Of a DNA stretch of 64,000 nt, positions 21,893 through 33,788 are shown in pieces. The notes under the pieces were generated by a model. The model ran no database searches. It had not been told where the DNA came from and saw only the letters and a program-made list of their open reading frames with translations. The stretch spans positions 43,556,002-43,620,001 of the forward strand of contig NC_084831.1 in assembly GCF_033115175.1 (NCBI RefSeq), in the 5' to 3' direction. Origin of the DNA: Lepus europaeus. Lineage: Eukaryota; Chordata; Mammalia; Lagomorpha; Leporidae. Numbering within the stretch: the first letter of the stretch is position 1; each line of letters opens with the position of its first letter. The position numbers and the translations under genes are program-made.

Positions 21893-22234
21893 TTTTTTTT
21901 TTTTTTGACAGGCAGAGTGGACAGTGAGAGAGAGAGACAGAGAGAAAGGTCTTCCTTTTGCCGTTGGTTCACCCTCCAATGGCCGCCGCGGTTGGCGCGC
22001 TGCGGCCGGCGCACCGCGCTGATCCGATGGCAGGAGCCAGGTGCTTCTCCTGGTCTCCCATGGGGTGCAGGGCCCAAGCACTTGGGCCATCCTCCACTGC
22101 ACTCCCTGGCCACAGCAGAGAGCTGGCCTGGAAGAGGGGCAACCGGGACAGGATCGGTGCCCCGACTGGGACTAGAACCCGGTGTGCCGGCGCCGCAAGG
22201 CGGAGGATTAGCCTAGTGAGCCGCGGCGCCGGCG
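21893..22234 (-). repeat. young CSINE
   Basis: Duplication aaaataaaattctt at 21879-21892 and 22235-22248. Includes the GC-rich module cgcgctgcggccggcgcac. Confidence 0.96.
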
Positions 22235-22558
22235 AAAATAAAATTCTTAATTTTCCCATGTGGACATACAATATGTACACACATATAACATAACATAATA
22301 GACCAATATAGCAATTTTAATAATAGCTTTTAAAATCTTTAACTCTTTTTGTAAATTGCCAATTGATTTGAAATGCTTTTTGTTTTTAGTAACCTCAGTT
22401 AACCATACTTTCTCTCAGTTGGTACTGTTAATACATTATTGGCTTCATCTGTTTAGTTGCCATGTTTAAAATTATAAACTCATTAACCAACAAGAGGCAC
22501 TTGCTTACTTCACAGTATTTTGAAAGCACCTGTATGATTTTACAAGTACATGATTCTT

Positions 22559-22893
22559 TTTTTTTTTTTTTTTGACAGGCGGAGTGGACAGTGAGAGAGG
22601 AGAGAGATAGAGAGAAAGGTCTTGCTTTTGCTGCTGGTTCACCCTCCAATGGCTGCCGCGGCCAGTGCACCGCACTGATCCGATGGCAGGAGCCAGGGGC
22701 TTATCCTGGTCTCCCATGTGGGTGCAGGGCCCAAGCACTTGGGCCATCCTCCACTGCACTCCCGGGCCATAGCAGAGAGCTGGCCTGGAAGAGGGGCAAC
22801 CAGGACAGAAGCCAGCGCCCCGACTGGGACTAGAACCCGGTGTGCCTGCGCTGCAAGGTGGAGGATTAGCCTGTTGAGCCACGGCGCCGGCCC
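22559..22893 (-). repeat. young CSINE
   Basis: Duplication acaagtacatgattctt at 22542-22558 and 22894-22910. Confidence 0.96.
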
Positions 22894-24599
22894 ACAAGTA
22901 CATGATTCTTAAAATTTATAGAAGGCATGGGAGCTTCTGGTAAATGTTTTCTTAAGTTGTTATCTAATGGTTGAAACTGTTTGCTAAGTATTCATGTGAT
23001 AGTGCTATTGTCAGCAAGCGATCTAGGACTTGCTCCCTCATTGCTCTATTCTAAGCCCAACTTGTTCTTTCATTTCTCTATTCTCTTCAAGGTAGGAAAC
23101 TAATTCTATTATGAAGGAATCTGCAGGACGCACAATTTAATCTTTAGACCTTATAAAAGAGATGGCTAACATTTTTCTGTAATAGCATAGCCAAAATAAG
23201 AGCTTAAATTATAATCTCATAGCTAGATTTACTTCGCCATCAGCGAAGTAAACAGTAAGTAGAAAAAAACCTCCCTTTCAGACCAAAGGGAAAGAAAGTT
23301 TTAAAGTGAGAATATAATTTTCCTCATAGGCATTGTCTACATTAGAAAAACTACTACAGAACATGCCTGTGACTATAGACTTGTAGTTCAGGCCACCGAA
23401 GATTAGAGATGGGACTTGGGCACTCCCTTGACTTGCATCCTCTGGTCTGCTTTAACACAAACCAGGAGGAAAAGAAAGCTAGGCATCAGAAGCAATGGGT
23501 GGCAGGCCTATTAATGGCTGATCTGTACAGTGACCTGCCCTCAAGGAGACCCAACAGGCCAGTCCACTGCAGTGGCTTTCAATGTGGTAAGCCTGGGCTT
23601 CAGCAGAAGTCAACTTGTGAAGAGCCCTGGCAGCTATGCCAAGAGTTGGATCACTAGAAATGGACCTGCCCTGGAGTCGAAGGATGCCCAGGTCAGAGCC
23701 ACAGATCTTATTGGCTCTAAGCTGAAAAGCCCTTCACTCAGCCCGACTTCCAAAGTGACCACTGCAGCTGAGGGGACGGCCAAGTAAGGTCAGCAACATG
23801 GCAGGCAGAACTGTAAATTTCTTGTTAGAGATGCCACCTGCCTTTACCTGGCCAGCTCTCCTCCCAGGCCAGCCAAGTAATGAAAGTCAACAGAGTGCCT
23901 TCCCCTAGGAGGTTCACACCTCCCTTAGGATGTACCCCATGTGAAGAGATAGATAGGTCTGGGCCTCTTAACTTACAAGGCCTAAAGCCCAACAGATTTT
24001 TATCAAGCCCCTTCTGTCAGGTTCTATTTGCCTCTCAATCAGAAAACTTAATTGTAGCTTAGACAGCACCTTTCTTAGCTCCTCTAATAATGACTCTGTC
24101 CTTTGTTCTAGACCCTGTCTAGCGCACTTGGGCCTCATTCCTTTGTAATCATAACCTCTACTCTACCTCCAATGGCTCTACTCCCAACCTGTGTGTACTG
24201 ATGGTCCTCTTCCCCACTTAATGCTGTATAATTGTTCAGACCTGGTTAATGCCACTCTTAGGATCACTGGTTACTATCCTCACCCTGTCTTTTATGACCT
24301 TGTCTAAATATGATCAGAGTCGGTGAACTTGGAAGGCTTCCATAGCCTTGGCAACTCATGATGACAGCCTAGGGTGGTTACTGGCGCCATAAACTAGAGT
24401 GTCAATTTGTTGGGTCAACAACAGGAGTCACTGTGCACTTGCTCCTCATGTGGGATCTCTGTCCTTAATGTGCTGTCCATTGTGATTTAATGCTATAACT
24501 AGTACTCAAACAGTATGTTTCACTTTGTGTTTCTATGTGGGTGCAAACTGTTGAAATCTTTACTTAATATATACTAAATTGATAAAAAAAAAAAACAAA

Positions 24600-24965
24600 A
24601 AAAAGAAAGAAAGAGTTACAGAGAGAAGTAGAGAGAGAGAGAGAGAGAGTCTTTCATCTGATAATTCATTCCTCAAATGGCTGCAACAGCCAGGGCTGAG
24701 CTGATCCAAAGCCAGGAGCCAGGAGCTTCATTCATGTCTCCCATGTGGGTGGCAGGGGCCCAAGCACTTGGGCCATCTTCCGCTGCTTTCCCAGGTGCAT
24801 CAGCAGGGAGCTGGATTCGAAGTGGAGTAGCTGGGTCTCAAACAGCTCTGGCTATTGCAGCAATTTGGGGAGTGAACCAGCGGATGGAAGACCTCTCTCT
24901 CTCTCTCCCTCCCCCTCTCCTTCTCCCTCTCCGTAACTCTACCTTTCAAATAAATAATAAATAAA
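24600..24965. repeat. tail-to-tail CSINE foldback
   Basis: A minus-strand copy without its head (24606-24843, GA run at the left) joins a plus-strand 3' half (agctctggctattgcagc onward, 24844-24965). Both outer ends are SINE tails, giving a long imperfect palindrome. Confidence 0.8.
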
Positions 24966-25164
24966 TATTTTTTTAAAAAAAACAAAAAGAACTGTTAAGC
25001 ATCATCTCATTTAAAAAACCTCATAGCAAGAAAATAAGGGGATTGTTCCCCATATTCTAATGTGACTGTTTTCTTTATGCAGAAAGTTTAAATGCTATCT
25101 TCCACAGGTCCTTTATAGACTTAAAATGTTCACAGCATGCTGTAAGCATTACAGAGAAGGGAGG
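24966..25164. other. unassigned
   Basis: Nothing recognised. Confidence 0.4.
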
Positions 25165-25290
25165 GCCTGAGGATTTGAGGGTAGAGGGTGACAGGTTCAA
25201 GGCCACAAAGCTGGTAAAATAAGAGAGCCAAAGTTCAAAGCCAAGTCTGTTTACTAAAGCTCTTGCTCTTTCATCATCATGTCCCTTCCT
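25165..25290 (-). repeat. MIR fragment
   Basis: gacaggttcaaggccacaaa ... gctggtaaaataagagagcc ... actaaagctcttgctctt. Confidence 0.65.
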
Positions 25291-25330
25291 CCCAGTGGTT
25301 GGAGAAAATATTTTAAGACAGGAAGGTAAA

Positions 25331-25651
25331 GGGTCAGCACTGTGGCCTAAAAGGTAAAGCTACCGCCTACAACGCCGCCATCCCATATGGCGCCAGTACG
25401 AGTCCCAGCTGCTCTGCTTCCTACTAATGCACCTAGAAAACAGTGGAAAATGGCCCAAATCTCCTTGGGACCCTACACCCACTTGGGAGACCCCAGGGAA
25501 GCTTCTGGTTCCTGGATTCAGCCTGGCCCAGCCCTGGCCACAGCAGAGAGCTGGACTGGAAGAGGAGCAACCAGGACTAGAACCCTGTGCCCATATGGGA
25601 ATGCCGCTGCCACAGGTGCAGGATTAACCAAGTGAGCCACGGCACCGGCCC
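25331..25651. repeat. head-to-head CSINE foldback
   Basis: Plus-strand head and body (25331-25537) run directly into cacagcagagagctggac and a minus-strand head (25538-25651, ending gccacggcaccggccc). Neither unit has a CT tail. The halves are of different subtypes. Confidence 0.8.
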
Positions 25652-25663
25652 TGGGTGATTTTT

Positions 25664-25988
25664 TTTTTTTTTTAAATTGTCCTTATTTATTTTATTTGAA
25701 AAGGGAAGAGAGAGAGAAACAGAGAGAAATCTCCCATACACCAGTTCACTTCCCAAATGCCTGCGACAGCTGAACTGGGCCAGTCTGAAGTCAGGAGCCA
25801 AAAGCTCAATCCAGGTCTCCTTTATGATAGGATTCTAACTACTTGAGCCATCATGTGCTGCCTCCCAGCATGTGCTTTAGAAAGAAGCTGGAATTGGGAG
25901 CACAATTGGAACTCAACCACAGGCACTTCAGTACAGGATGTGAGTGCCCAAGTAGCATCTTAATTGTTGTATCAAATGCCCTTCCCTA
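25664..25988 (-). repeat. old CSINE
   Basis: ttattttatttgaaaaggga, body, head ttgttgtatcaaatgccc. Confidence 0.85.
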
Positions 25989-26034
25989 GAGTGATATTTT
26001 AAATTTGAATTGAATTACATTCATCTCCAGATTG

Positions 26035-26375
26035 AAAACACTCCAAGAAATCCTAAGTCCTTATCATAGGCTACAAGTTTTTTCTGATTTGACTTTTGCC
26101 TTTCTGTCTCTGGCCTTGTCTCCTGCCACTCAGCTTTGTTCAGATCACTCCAGTCCCACTGGCTAACTCTCAGTTTCTTGGGCTCTTTCCCACATCAGGC
26201 CATCATATTTGCTGTCCCTTGTTTAACTACAACTTGGTTTCCAGGTCTCAATTTATAAGTCCTTTCCTTAGAAGGACTTTTTGGGACCCTCCTGAATCAT
26301 CTTCTCTGTCTCCTAACAATTTCACAGTTAATCCAGGACTTGCACAGTTTGTAATTATATATTCACTTGTATTTG
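26035..26375 (+). mobile_element. L2 LINE 3' fragment
   Basis: ataggctacaagttttttct, then ctggccttgtctcctgccac, and a late cacagtttgtaattatata, in the L2 order. Confidence 0.6.
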
Positions 26376-26381
26376 CTTTTT

Positions 26382-26699
26382 GAAAAAAATATTCATTTTT
26401 ATTTAAGAGGCAGAGTTACAGAGAGAAGGAAAGAGAGAAAGGTCTTCCACTTGCTGGTTCACTCGCCAAATGGCTGCCAGGGCCAAAGCTGGGCTGATCT
26501 GAAGCCAGGAGCCAGGAGCTTCTTCTGGGTCTGCCACACAGATGCTGGGGCCAAGTACTTGGGCCATTTTCCACTGCTTTCCCAGGTCGTTAGCAGAGAC
26601 TGGATTGGAAGTGGAGCAGCCATGACTTGATCCAATGCCCATATCGGATGCCAGCACTGCAGGCAGAGGCTTAACCTACAATGCCATAGCACCGGCCCC
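26382..26699 (-). repeat. CSINE
   Basis: gaggcagagttacagagaga ... head caatgccatagcaccggccc. Confidence 0.92.
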
Positions 26700-26964
26700 T
26701 ACTTAATTTTTTATAACCTTTCCTGAAAACAAGCCCTCTTAACGGACCATATCTACATGTATACTCCTCTACATTAATACGCAGCACCAGCTTGAAGAGA
26801 TAGTTCTTACGAAATATCTGTTAAATAAATTATAGTAGATGCTCAATTCGTTTCTTCTCTTTCTCTTTCCTTCACTATATTATTTACCAGACACACTCAA
26901 TGAAATACCTCACAGCTAAAAAACATATTGTTCCATGTGTCAGAAACCACTGATTTATCTTAAA
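26700..26964. other. unassigned
   Basis: Nothing recognised. Confidence 0.4.
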
Positions 26965-27180
26965 GAAATAAGAGTATGATAGCTAAAAACTGAGATATGT
27001 GTTCAAATCCTTGCTGTGACATTCTTGCATGGCTTCCTCAAACTTTCTGAGCTTTGACTTCTCATTTGTTAAGTAGAGAACTTAGCATCAACATCAAAAG
27101 ATTGTTATGAAGATTACATGAGAATGTATATCAAGTATGGCAGTAAAACATATAAGTGCTCATAAATGGGAATGATTTTT
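26965..27180 (+). repeat. MIR
   Basis: gtgttcaaatccttgctgtg ... gattgttatgaagattacat ... ataagtgctcataaatggg. Confidence 0.75.
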
Positions 27181-27254
27181 GTCATTTATAGCTAGCATTA
27201 ATAATGATCTGAATACCTCTAGGTCTGTGATATAGTACTTCTGTGCCATGGAAG

Positions 27255-27480
27255 ACAATTAAATTTTCTACCAGCATACTTGGGTTCCAGTCCTGAAATT
27301 GGCTCCAAGAATTTGGGCATCCAGTCTCTTTGAGTCTCATTTTCCTTATATATAAAATAGGTTTAATGTCCCCTACCTTTTTCACTTTCAAGGCCATTAT
27401 GAAGCTCTCACAGGATGATGCATACAAAGGCTTTGCAGAGGGCTCTATGTCAAAGTAAAGGCCTATTATTATTAATCCCT
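27255..27480 (+). repeat. MIR
   Basis: cttgggttccagtcctgaaa, tgagtctcattttccttata, and ggccattatgaagctctcac. Confidence 0.7.
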
Positions 27481-27984
27481 GGCTCACTTCCCAAGAAGAC
27501 TCTGGGTAAATAAGATAAGGCTGAAGTAATGTTCCAAGTGATTGAGGACAAGGAGAGAGCTTTGGATTGAAGGCCAAGTTCCAATCTGATTCTCTCTCAT
27601 GGGGCCAGATCTCTATTTAATCCCTGATTGGAGAGAAAAGCTTGAGTATCTCTTCAATGCCTCAGGGAAGACAGTGTAAAGAGAGGAGGAAAAAGTCCAA
27701 AAATAACATATGGCTTGTTTGCCTGCCCTACTGCTATCTGTCCAGATAGGGAATGGACTTGTCAGATCTGTTCTTGTGTCCTACTTCTTTCGGCTCCTCC
27801 TTTCTCCAGGGTGGGTACACAGTCTTGTTAGGACCCTGGAGAGAAGAGCTTTTATTAGCTAGCCTGAGACAACTGTTTCACACATCTTCACCACGCATCC
27901 TAGCTCTGACATGTCATAGAAAACACATTTCCCTGGCTACCCAGGGAGCCAGTGTTAAAATGTAAAAGAACAGCACCATTCAAA
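27481..27984. other. unassigned
   Basis: No gene or repeat recognised. Confidence 0.4.
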
Positions 27985-28095
27985 CACTGACATTCATCCA
28001 TTACTTGCTTGTGACCTTGGGTAGGTCATTGGTTTTAGGCCTCTAACGTGTGAAGCGGAAAGAGATACTGAATTCTAGGATCCATGCTGTCCCTC
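27985..28095 (+). repeat. MIR (MIR3-like)
   Basis: ttgtgaccttgggtaggtca and, downstream, ggatccatgctgtccctctc. Confidence 0.6.
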
Positions 28096-28439
28096 TCAGC
28101 CAGTGGGATGCTGATAAACGCTTAACTATTGGCTTTCCAAATGTGGTTCTGACATGAATGCTGGCTAATTAATTTTAGCTTAATGATTATGATGAAAGTG
28201 AAGCAATGAAGACATCTTTTGTAATGGTTCATCTGTGAATAATATGCGAGACTTTACATAAGTTTGCAAATAATGGCAGACTATTTCCTCAATTCCTTTT
28301 CATAAAGTAACAACTTCAGACACAATTTTAAGTTTAATCTGCATTAACATTCTCTATCATTTTCTTAACTCAAAATTAATAAAACCCCTGATGTATAACA
28401 TTTGGCAACATCTGTGACATAAATATTCACAACACAGCC
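28096..28439. other. unassigned AT-rich
   Basis: Nothing recognised. Confidence 0.4.
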
Positions 28440-28557
28440 AATTTCACAGAAGTTTTAAATTTTGATGAAGTCCAATTTATTCATTTTTTCCTTTGATTCC
28501 TTGTACTTTTGGCGTCATATCTAGAAACCACTGCTGATCTAAGGTCGTAAAGATTAT

Positions 28558-28890
28558 GGGGCCGGCTTTGTGGTGCAGCGGGTTAACGCCCTGGCCTGAA
28601 GCACTGGCATCCCATATGGGCACTGGTTCTATTCCCGGCTGCTCTACTTTCAATCCAGCTCTTTGCTATGGCCTGGGAAAGCAGTAGAAGATGGCCCAAG
28701 TCCTTGGGCCCCTGCACCTGCGTGGCAGACCCGGAAGAAGCTCCTGGTTCCTGGCTTCGGATCAGCTCTGGCCGTCGCAGCCAATTGGGGAGTGAACCAT
28801 CAGATGGAAGACCTCTCTCACTTTCTCTCTCTCTTTCTCTCTGCCTCTCCTCTCTCTGTGTAACTCTTTCAAATAAATAAATTTTTTTTA
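28558..28890 (+). repeat. CSINE
   Basis: Head gccggctttgtggtgcagcg; tail aactctttcaaataaataaa. Sits in old L1 sequence. Confidence 0.95.
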
Positions 28891-28982
28891 AAAAAAATAA
28901 GGTTACATTTATGTTTTCTTCTAAGAATTTGATAGTTTTAGCTTTTACATATAGATCTTTGATCCACATTGAGTTATTTTTT

Positions 28983-29330
28983 TTTTTTTTTATTTTTGAC
29001 AGGCAGAGTGGACAGTGAGAGAGAGAGAGAGAGACAGAGAGAAAGGTCTTCCTTTTGCCGTTGGTTCACCCTCCAATGGCCGCCGCGGTAGCGCGCTGCG
29101 GCCGGCGCACCGCGCTGATCCGATGGCAGGAGCCAGGTGCTTCTCCTGGTCTCCCATGGGGTGCAGAGCCCAAACACCTGGGCTATCCTCCACTGCACTC
29201 CCTGGCCACAGCAGAGAGCTGGCCTGGAAGAGGGGCAACCGGGACAGGATCGGTGCCCCGACCGGGACTAGAACCCGGTGTGCCGGCGCCGCAAGGCGGA
29301 GGATTAGCCTGTTGAGCCACGGCGCCGGCC
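28983..29330 (-). repeat. young CSINE
   Basis: Duplication gagttatttttt at 28971-28982 and 29331-29342. Confidence 0.96.
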
Positions 29331-29433
29331 GAGTTATTTTTTGTATATGGAATGAGGTAGGAATCAAACTTCATTCTCTTTCATGTGGATAGCCTGTGTT
29401 TCCAGAATTACGTATTGAAGATTCTTTCTTTCT

Positions 29434-29592
29434 AGGGAGACCTAGATGGGAATTCCAGGCTCCTGGTTTTGGCCTGGCCCAGCTCTGGCTGTAGTAGCCA
29501 TTTGGAGAATGAACTAGCAGATGGAGGATTTCTCTTTCTCTCTCTCTCATTCTGCTTTTCAAACAAATAAATTAATTAATTAATAAACAAAC
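29434..29592 (+). repeat. CSINE, 5'-truncated
   Basis: Starts at gggagacctagatgggaatt; tail ttcaaacaaataaattaatt. Confidence 0.82.
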
Positions 29593-29738
29593 CTTTTAAA
29601 AAAGTTATCAAGAGCAATTTGAATAGTGCTTTTTTTTTTTTTTTGTATAACATAATGAGGGACCAACTTTTCTATACTTGCAGCATGACTCTACTTATTT
29701 CTAAGTTTGGATCTGCTTTCAACGTTTTATTCTTTGCA

Positions 29739-30051
29739 TTTCTCTTTAAAATTTTATTTGCAATACTTAGAGACAGAGGGACAAGAGATCTCCCATCTGT
29801 TTATTCACTTGCTAAATGCCTGCAACAGCTGAGGCTGGTTACGGCCAAACCTATGAATTGAGAATTCAACCCAGGTATCCCAGGTAGGTGGTTGGGAACT
29901 AAATACGTGAGTTATTACCTGCTTCCTCCCAGGCTATGCATTAGCAGGAAGCTGGAATCTGGAGTGGAGCCAGGACTTAGACACATGCACTCAAATATGG
30001 GAGGCAGGGATTCCAAGCAGTATCTTAACCACTACACCAAATGCCCATCCC
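29739..30051 (-). repeat. old CSINE with target duplication
   Basis: Duplication tattctttgca at 29728-29738 and 30052-30062; head ctacaccaaatgcccatcc. Confidence 0.93.
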
Positions 30052-30256
30052 TATTCTTTGCACTCAGTGTTGCAAAGTATCTCCAAGAGTTCCTTTAATG
30101 TGAAATCTTTTGTGGTGCTACTTTTTCTATTATATCTTCATCCTTTTGTTCACAACCATTTCTTCTTTTCTGTTAATAAGTTTGCCTTTACTAAGTTTCT
30201 TTGGATACATAGCTAGAGTCTTTGAAATGGAAGCAATATAAAAATTCCCATGCTCA

Positions 30257-30560
30257 GCCGGCGCCGCAGCTCAATAGGCTAATCCTCTGCCTGCAGCGCC
30301 GGCACCCGGGTTCTAGTCCCGGTCAGGGCACCGGATTCCGTCCAGGTCGCTCCTTTTCCTGTTCAGCTCTCTGCTGTGGCCCGGGAAGGCAATGGAGGAT
30401 GGCCCAAGTCCTTGGGCCCTGCACCCGCATGGGAGACCAGGAGAAGCACCTGGTCTGGAAGAGGAGCAAGTGGGACAGAATCCAGCGCCCCAACTGGGAC
30501 TAGAACCTGGGGGCTGGCGCCGCAGGTCGAGGATTAGCTAAGTGAGCCGCGGTGCTGGCC
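30257..30560. repeat. head-to-head CSINE foldback (young subtype)
   Basis: Plus-strand head and body (30257-30451) fused at cacctgg|tctggaagaggagc to a minus-strand head (30452-30560, ending gagccgcggtgctggcc). No CT tail or A-run. The outer arms can pair over about 110 bases. Confidence 0.85.
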
Positions 30561-31530
30561 AGCCTTATATATTTTTATTTCTTTGCTTCATTGATCTTTT
30601 TTGCCAATTCTCTGGTAGAAAATTTCTACTGGTAGAAAAAGAGAAAACACCACAATCTATGATTTGCTATCTGTGTAAGTACTGAAGAACAGATGTGTAG
30701 TGCTCAGTCACTGACAGATTTTGCAAGAAGTGATATGACCGATTATGATGTGCATCTGTTATTTACATAATGATGCATAGACTGATGAACTAACAGCAAA
30801 ATTTGTACTCTGTGCAATTCTTACAGTTAATATGCAATGATAAACAAAATTGAATTGTGTTGTTAAGGGACGGCTGCTGCTTAATTAAACTGTGGTAACT
30901 AAAATTTATGCATTTTAGAACTAGACAAAGTAAGGGATACCTACATTTATTATCTTTGTTTTTATATAATTTAATTGTAAATTGACTTTTAAAATGGTTT
31001 ACTTAATAATTAGCTCACAAAGTTTCCTTAGATTTAATAATCACCTCTCAGGAACCAACATGAACAGGTACTGGAACATCACTGCTTTCACCTCTTACAT
31101 CCCTCAACTTTATGAATCCTCCCTTCCTTCTAGAAGTATATACACATACACATATATACATTCAAAGTCAAGAAAAAACACTATTTTTCTAAAGCTGTAT
31201 TCCCGAAAGGCTGGATCACAGTTAGAGCTCAGTGTTTGTAGAATGGAGGTAAATTCACCTTCAACTGAGAACATATCACTTGCTCATATGCAGAAATGAA
31301 GTGTAGCACACCCAAATGAAATAAACCTCATGGGTCATCAGGCTGGAGTGGATGCTGACTACTTGGCTGGTCTACTCTGTACTTCAAAATATTTTTTGCT
31401 TATTGGTTTTCTGATTATGAGAGAAGGCACACAGACTGGAAAGAATAGGAAAGGGCATAAAGACTGTTAACATTTCTCTGGAGGTGCCAGAGATAGATAT
31501 GGGAAGCATGGTTTAAGTTAAAAAGATAAG
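30561..31530. other. unassigned AT-rich DNA
   Basis: No gene. A short tacacatacacatatataca stretch lies near 31138. Confidence 0.4.
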
Positions 31531-31818
31531 CAGGGGCAAGCATTTGGCTTCATAGTTAAGATGCTGCTTTGGACACCCACATTCTGTATCGGAGTACCTG
31601 GGTTCCAGTCCTGGCTCTGTTCCTAATCCTATATGCAACTTCAGAGACAGTAGGTAATGGCTCAACCCAAGTGGGAGCGCTGGATTGAGTTCTCAGCTCC
31701 TGGCATTGGCCTGGTCCAGTTCTGACTGCTGCAGGCATTTGGGGAGTAAATCAGTAAATGGGAGCTTGTGCTCTCTTTCCCTGTCTGCCTCTAAAATAAA
31801 AAGTAAATTTAAAAAAAT
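31531..31818 (+). repeat. old divergent CSINE
   Basis: ggggcaagcatttggcttca head, ggagtacctgggttccagtc, A-rich end. Confidence 0.82.
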
Positions 31819-31837
31819 AAGAAAAGGCAAAGGAAGA

Positions 31838-32030
31838 TAGTTAAGTCCGAGTGCCTACCATGTACCTGGTGCTTTCTTGATAATCCTTACAACCTTGTAC
31901 CATTCAAGTGAGAAAATAAGACAGAGTAAGTAACTCCCTCAGTGAAACAGCTTGAAATGAGTGGAGCTGCAATTTGAACTCAGACCTGTTCACTCCAAAG
32001 CAAAAGCTCTTTCCACCACACTGTACTATC
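31838..32030 (-). repeat. MIR
   Basis: taccatgtacctggtgcttt ... aaataagacagagtaagtaa ... actcagacctgttcactcc. Confidence 0.75.
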
Positions 32031-32589
32031 TCCATGCACAGTGGGTGGTATGAAATGGCCTGGTGGGCTAACAGAGCCCTGAGTGAGCTGGTCACCCTGA
32101 GGCAAAGCACAGGCCTGAATAACAACTTTCCTCCTCAGTCCATCACTGGAACCTGAGTCTTCCCATTGCCTTTCCACACATGCCACACCACCTCAGACAC
32201 AATTCTTAAGAAAAACACATCATAAACATTTCCCAGTACCAAGTCTGTCCTAACATTTCCTAACTGAAACCAGAGGATGGCAGTGTGAGTCACTGTAGAC
32301 AGACTGCTAATAATAATAATTATGTTTGTGGAAATACCCTCATGTGTTATTATTCAGTCAAATTTTACTCATATGAAGGCACAGTGCTCATGTCATCAGT
32401 GCTCCCAGCTGTTTGCCTCCCTGGGGGCTGGTACACATTCCCACCCTGAGTGTGGGAGAAGGTGTGGCAGTGCTGAAGCAGCGAGGAAATCTGTCATCAG
32501 ACAGATGTGGGTTGGAATCTCAGCTCTGCCACCTTGGACAGGTAACTCCACAACAGGCCGAAACAGCACTCACCAGCTTTCCCTCAGGC
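32031..32589. other. mostly unassigned; weak MIR trace
   Basis: gatgtgggttggaatctcag and gccaccttggacagg (about 32505-32545) look like a plus-strand MIR core; the rest is unrecognised. Confidence 0.4.
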
Positions 32590-33372
32590 CTGCTCCTTCT
32601 CCTCTGCTCCCTGTGTGACAGCACTGACTACAAAGTTGCCCAAGTCAGAAACCTAAGTGTCATCCTTGACTTCACATGTCAATCCAATAATGAGTCAGAT
32701 AATTTTACCTTCCCAAACCTTCATTCTCCCTACTCTACCCTAGTTCAGGTCATCATCACTTTTGCCTGGATTACTATAGTATCTGCAAATTTGTGTCCTC
32801 TCTACTCAGCAATTGGAATGATTTTCTAAAATAAAATCTGTTGATATCAATGGCCACATTAAAAGTTCGAACGGCTTCCTACCACCCATAAGATAAAATC
32901 CAAAGCCCTTGACATAAATCATAAGGCCTTTCCTGATCTGACCTCTGCCTTGGCTATCATTACACCACAAACTTCCCCTCTCTGTCTCAGCCAAAATTGT
33001 TGTCTCAGTTCTTCAAATACATCATGTGTCTCTTGCCTCTATGTTGTTCACATTCTATTCCCGCTGCCTTTTCTATTCTCTTTCCTCTCCTCTACTTAAT
33101 TCATCTAGCAAAGTCCTAGTCACTCTCCAACACTCTGTTTTGATGTCACTTCCTCTAAGAAGTCTTGCCTGACCCCGACGTTCAGGTTAGATGCCCCTGA
33201 TTTGTGTTCCTATAGCACATTGCATTTATCTCGTAAAATTGTAATTGACTATTTTCTCATCTGCCCCCGTGAACAGAGTCTAAATTCTGTAAGGGCAACG
33301 ATCATATTTTGCTTACCCCAAAACATAGTGTTTGGTACCCATCAGTATTCAATAAATATTTGACTGACTGAT
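32590..33372 (+). mobile_element. long L2 LINE 3' end
   Basis: caggtcatcatcacttttgc, cttcctaccacccataagat, ggcctttcctgatctgacc, tgatgtcacttcctctaaga and tattcaataaatatttgac come in the L2 order. The degenerate frame before 32800 is its decayed ORF end. Confidence 0.85.
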
Positions 33373-33442
33373 AATTAACGACTGGTGCTTTCACTGCCCA
33401 GGTTCTCTAACACCTGGCTCAACATCCTAGCTTTCAGCACCT

Positions 33443-33779
33443 TTTTTTTTTTTTTTTTTTTTTGACAGGCAGAGTGGACAGTGAGAGAGAAAGGTCTTCC
33501 TTTTGCCGTTAGTTCACCCTCCAGTGGCCGCCGCGGCTGGCGTGCTGCGGCCGGCACACCGCGCTGATCCGATGGCAGGAGCCAGGTACTTCTCCTGGTC
33601 TCCCATGGGGTGCAGGACCCAAGCACTTGGGCCATCCTCCACTGCACTCCCTGGCCATAGCAGAGAGCTGGCCTGGAAGAGGGGCAACCGGGTCAGGATC
33701 GGTGCCCCGACCGGGACTAGAACCCAGTGTGCCGGCGCCGGAAGGCGGAGGATTAGCCTAGTGAGCCGCGGCGCCGGCC
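33443..33779 (-). repeat. young CSINE
   Basis: Duplication tcagcacct at 33434-33442 and 33780-33788. Confidence 0.95.
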
Positions 33780-33788
33780 TCAGCACCT

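Larger units (their letters stand above)
21708..24590 (+). mobile_element. rabbit-type L1 3' region, with two CSINEs
   Basis: 24290-24590 clearly matches the other L1 3' ends here (accttgtctaaatatgatc, caggagtcactgtgcacttg). 23040-24290 reads as continuous non-coding L1 3' UTR. The extension left to 21708 is tentative. It stops internally at 24583 followed by an A-rich run, so the last 200 bases seen in the 14.9-kb copy are absent. Confidence 0.6.
28440..29433 (+). mobile_element. old L1 (L1M-like), split by two CSINEs
   Basis: Removing the SINEs joins attttgatgaagtccaattt, tttggcgtcatatctagaaa, tatgttttcttctaagaat, gatctttgatccacattgag and tgtatatggaatgaggtag, a well-known ancient L1 stretch. 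Confidence 0.75.
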
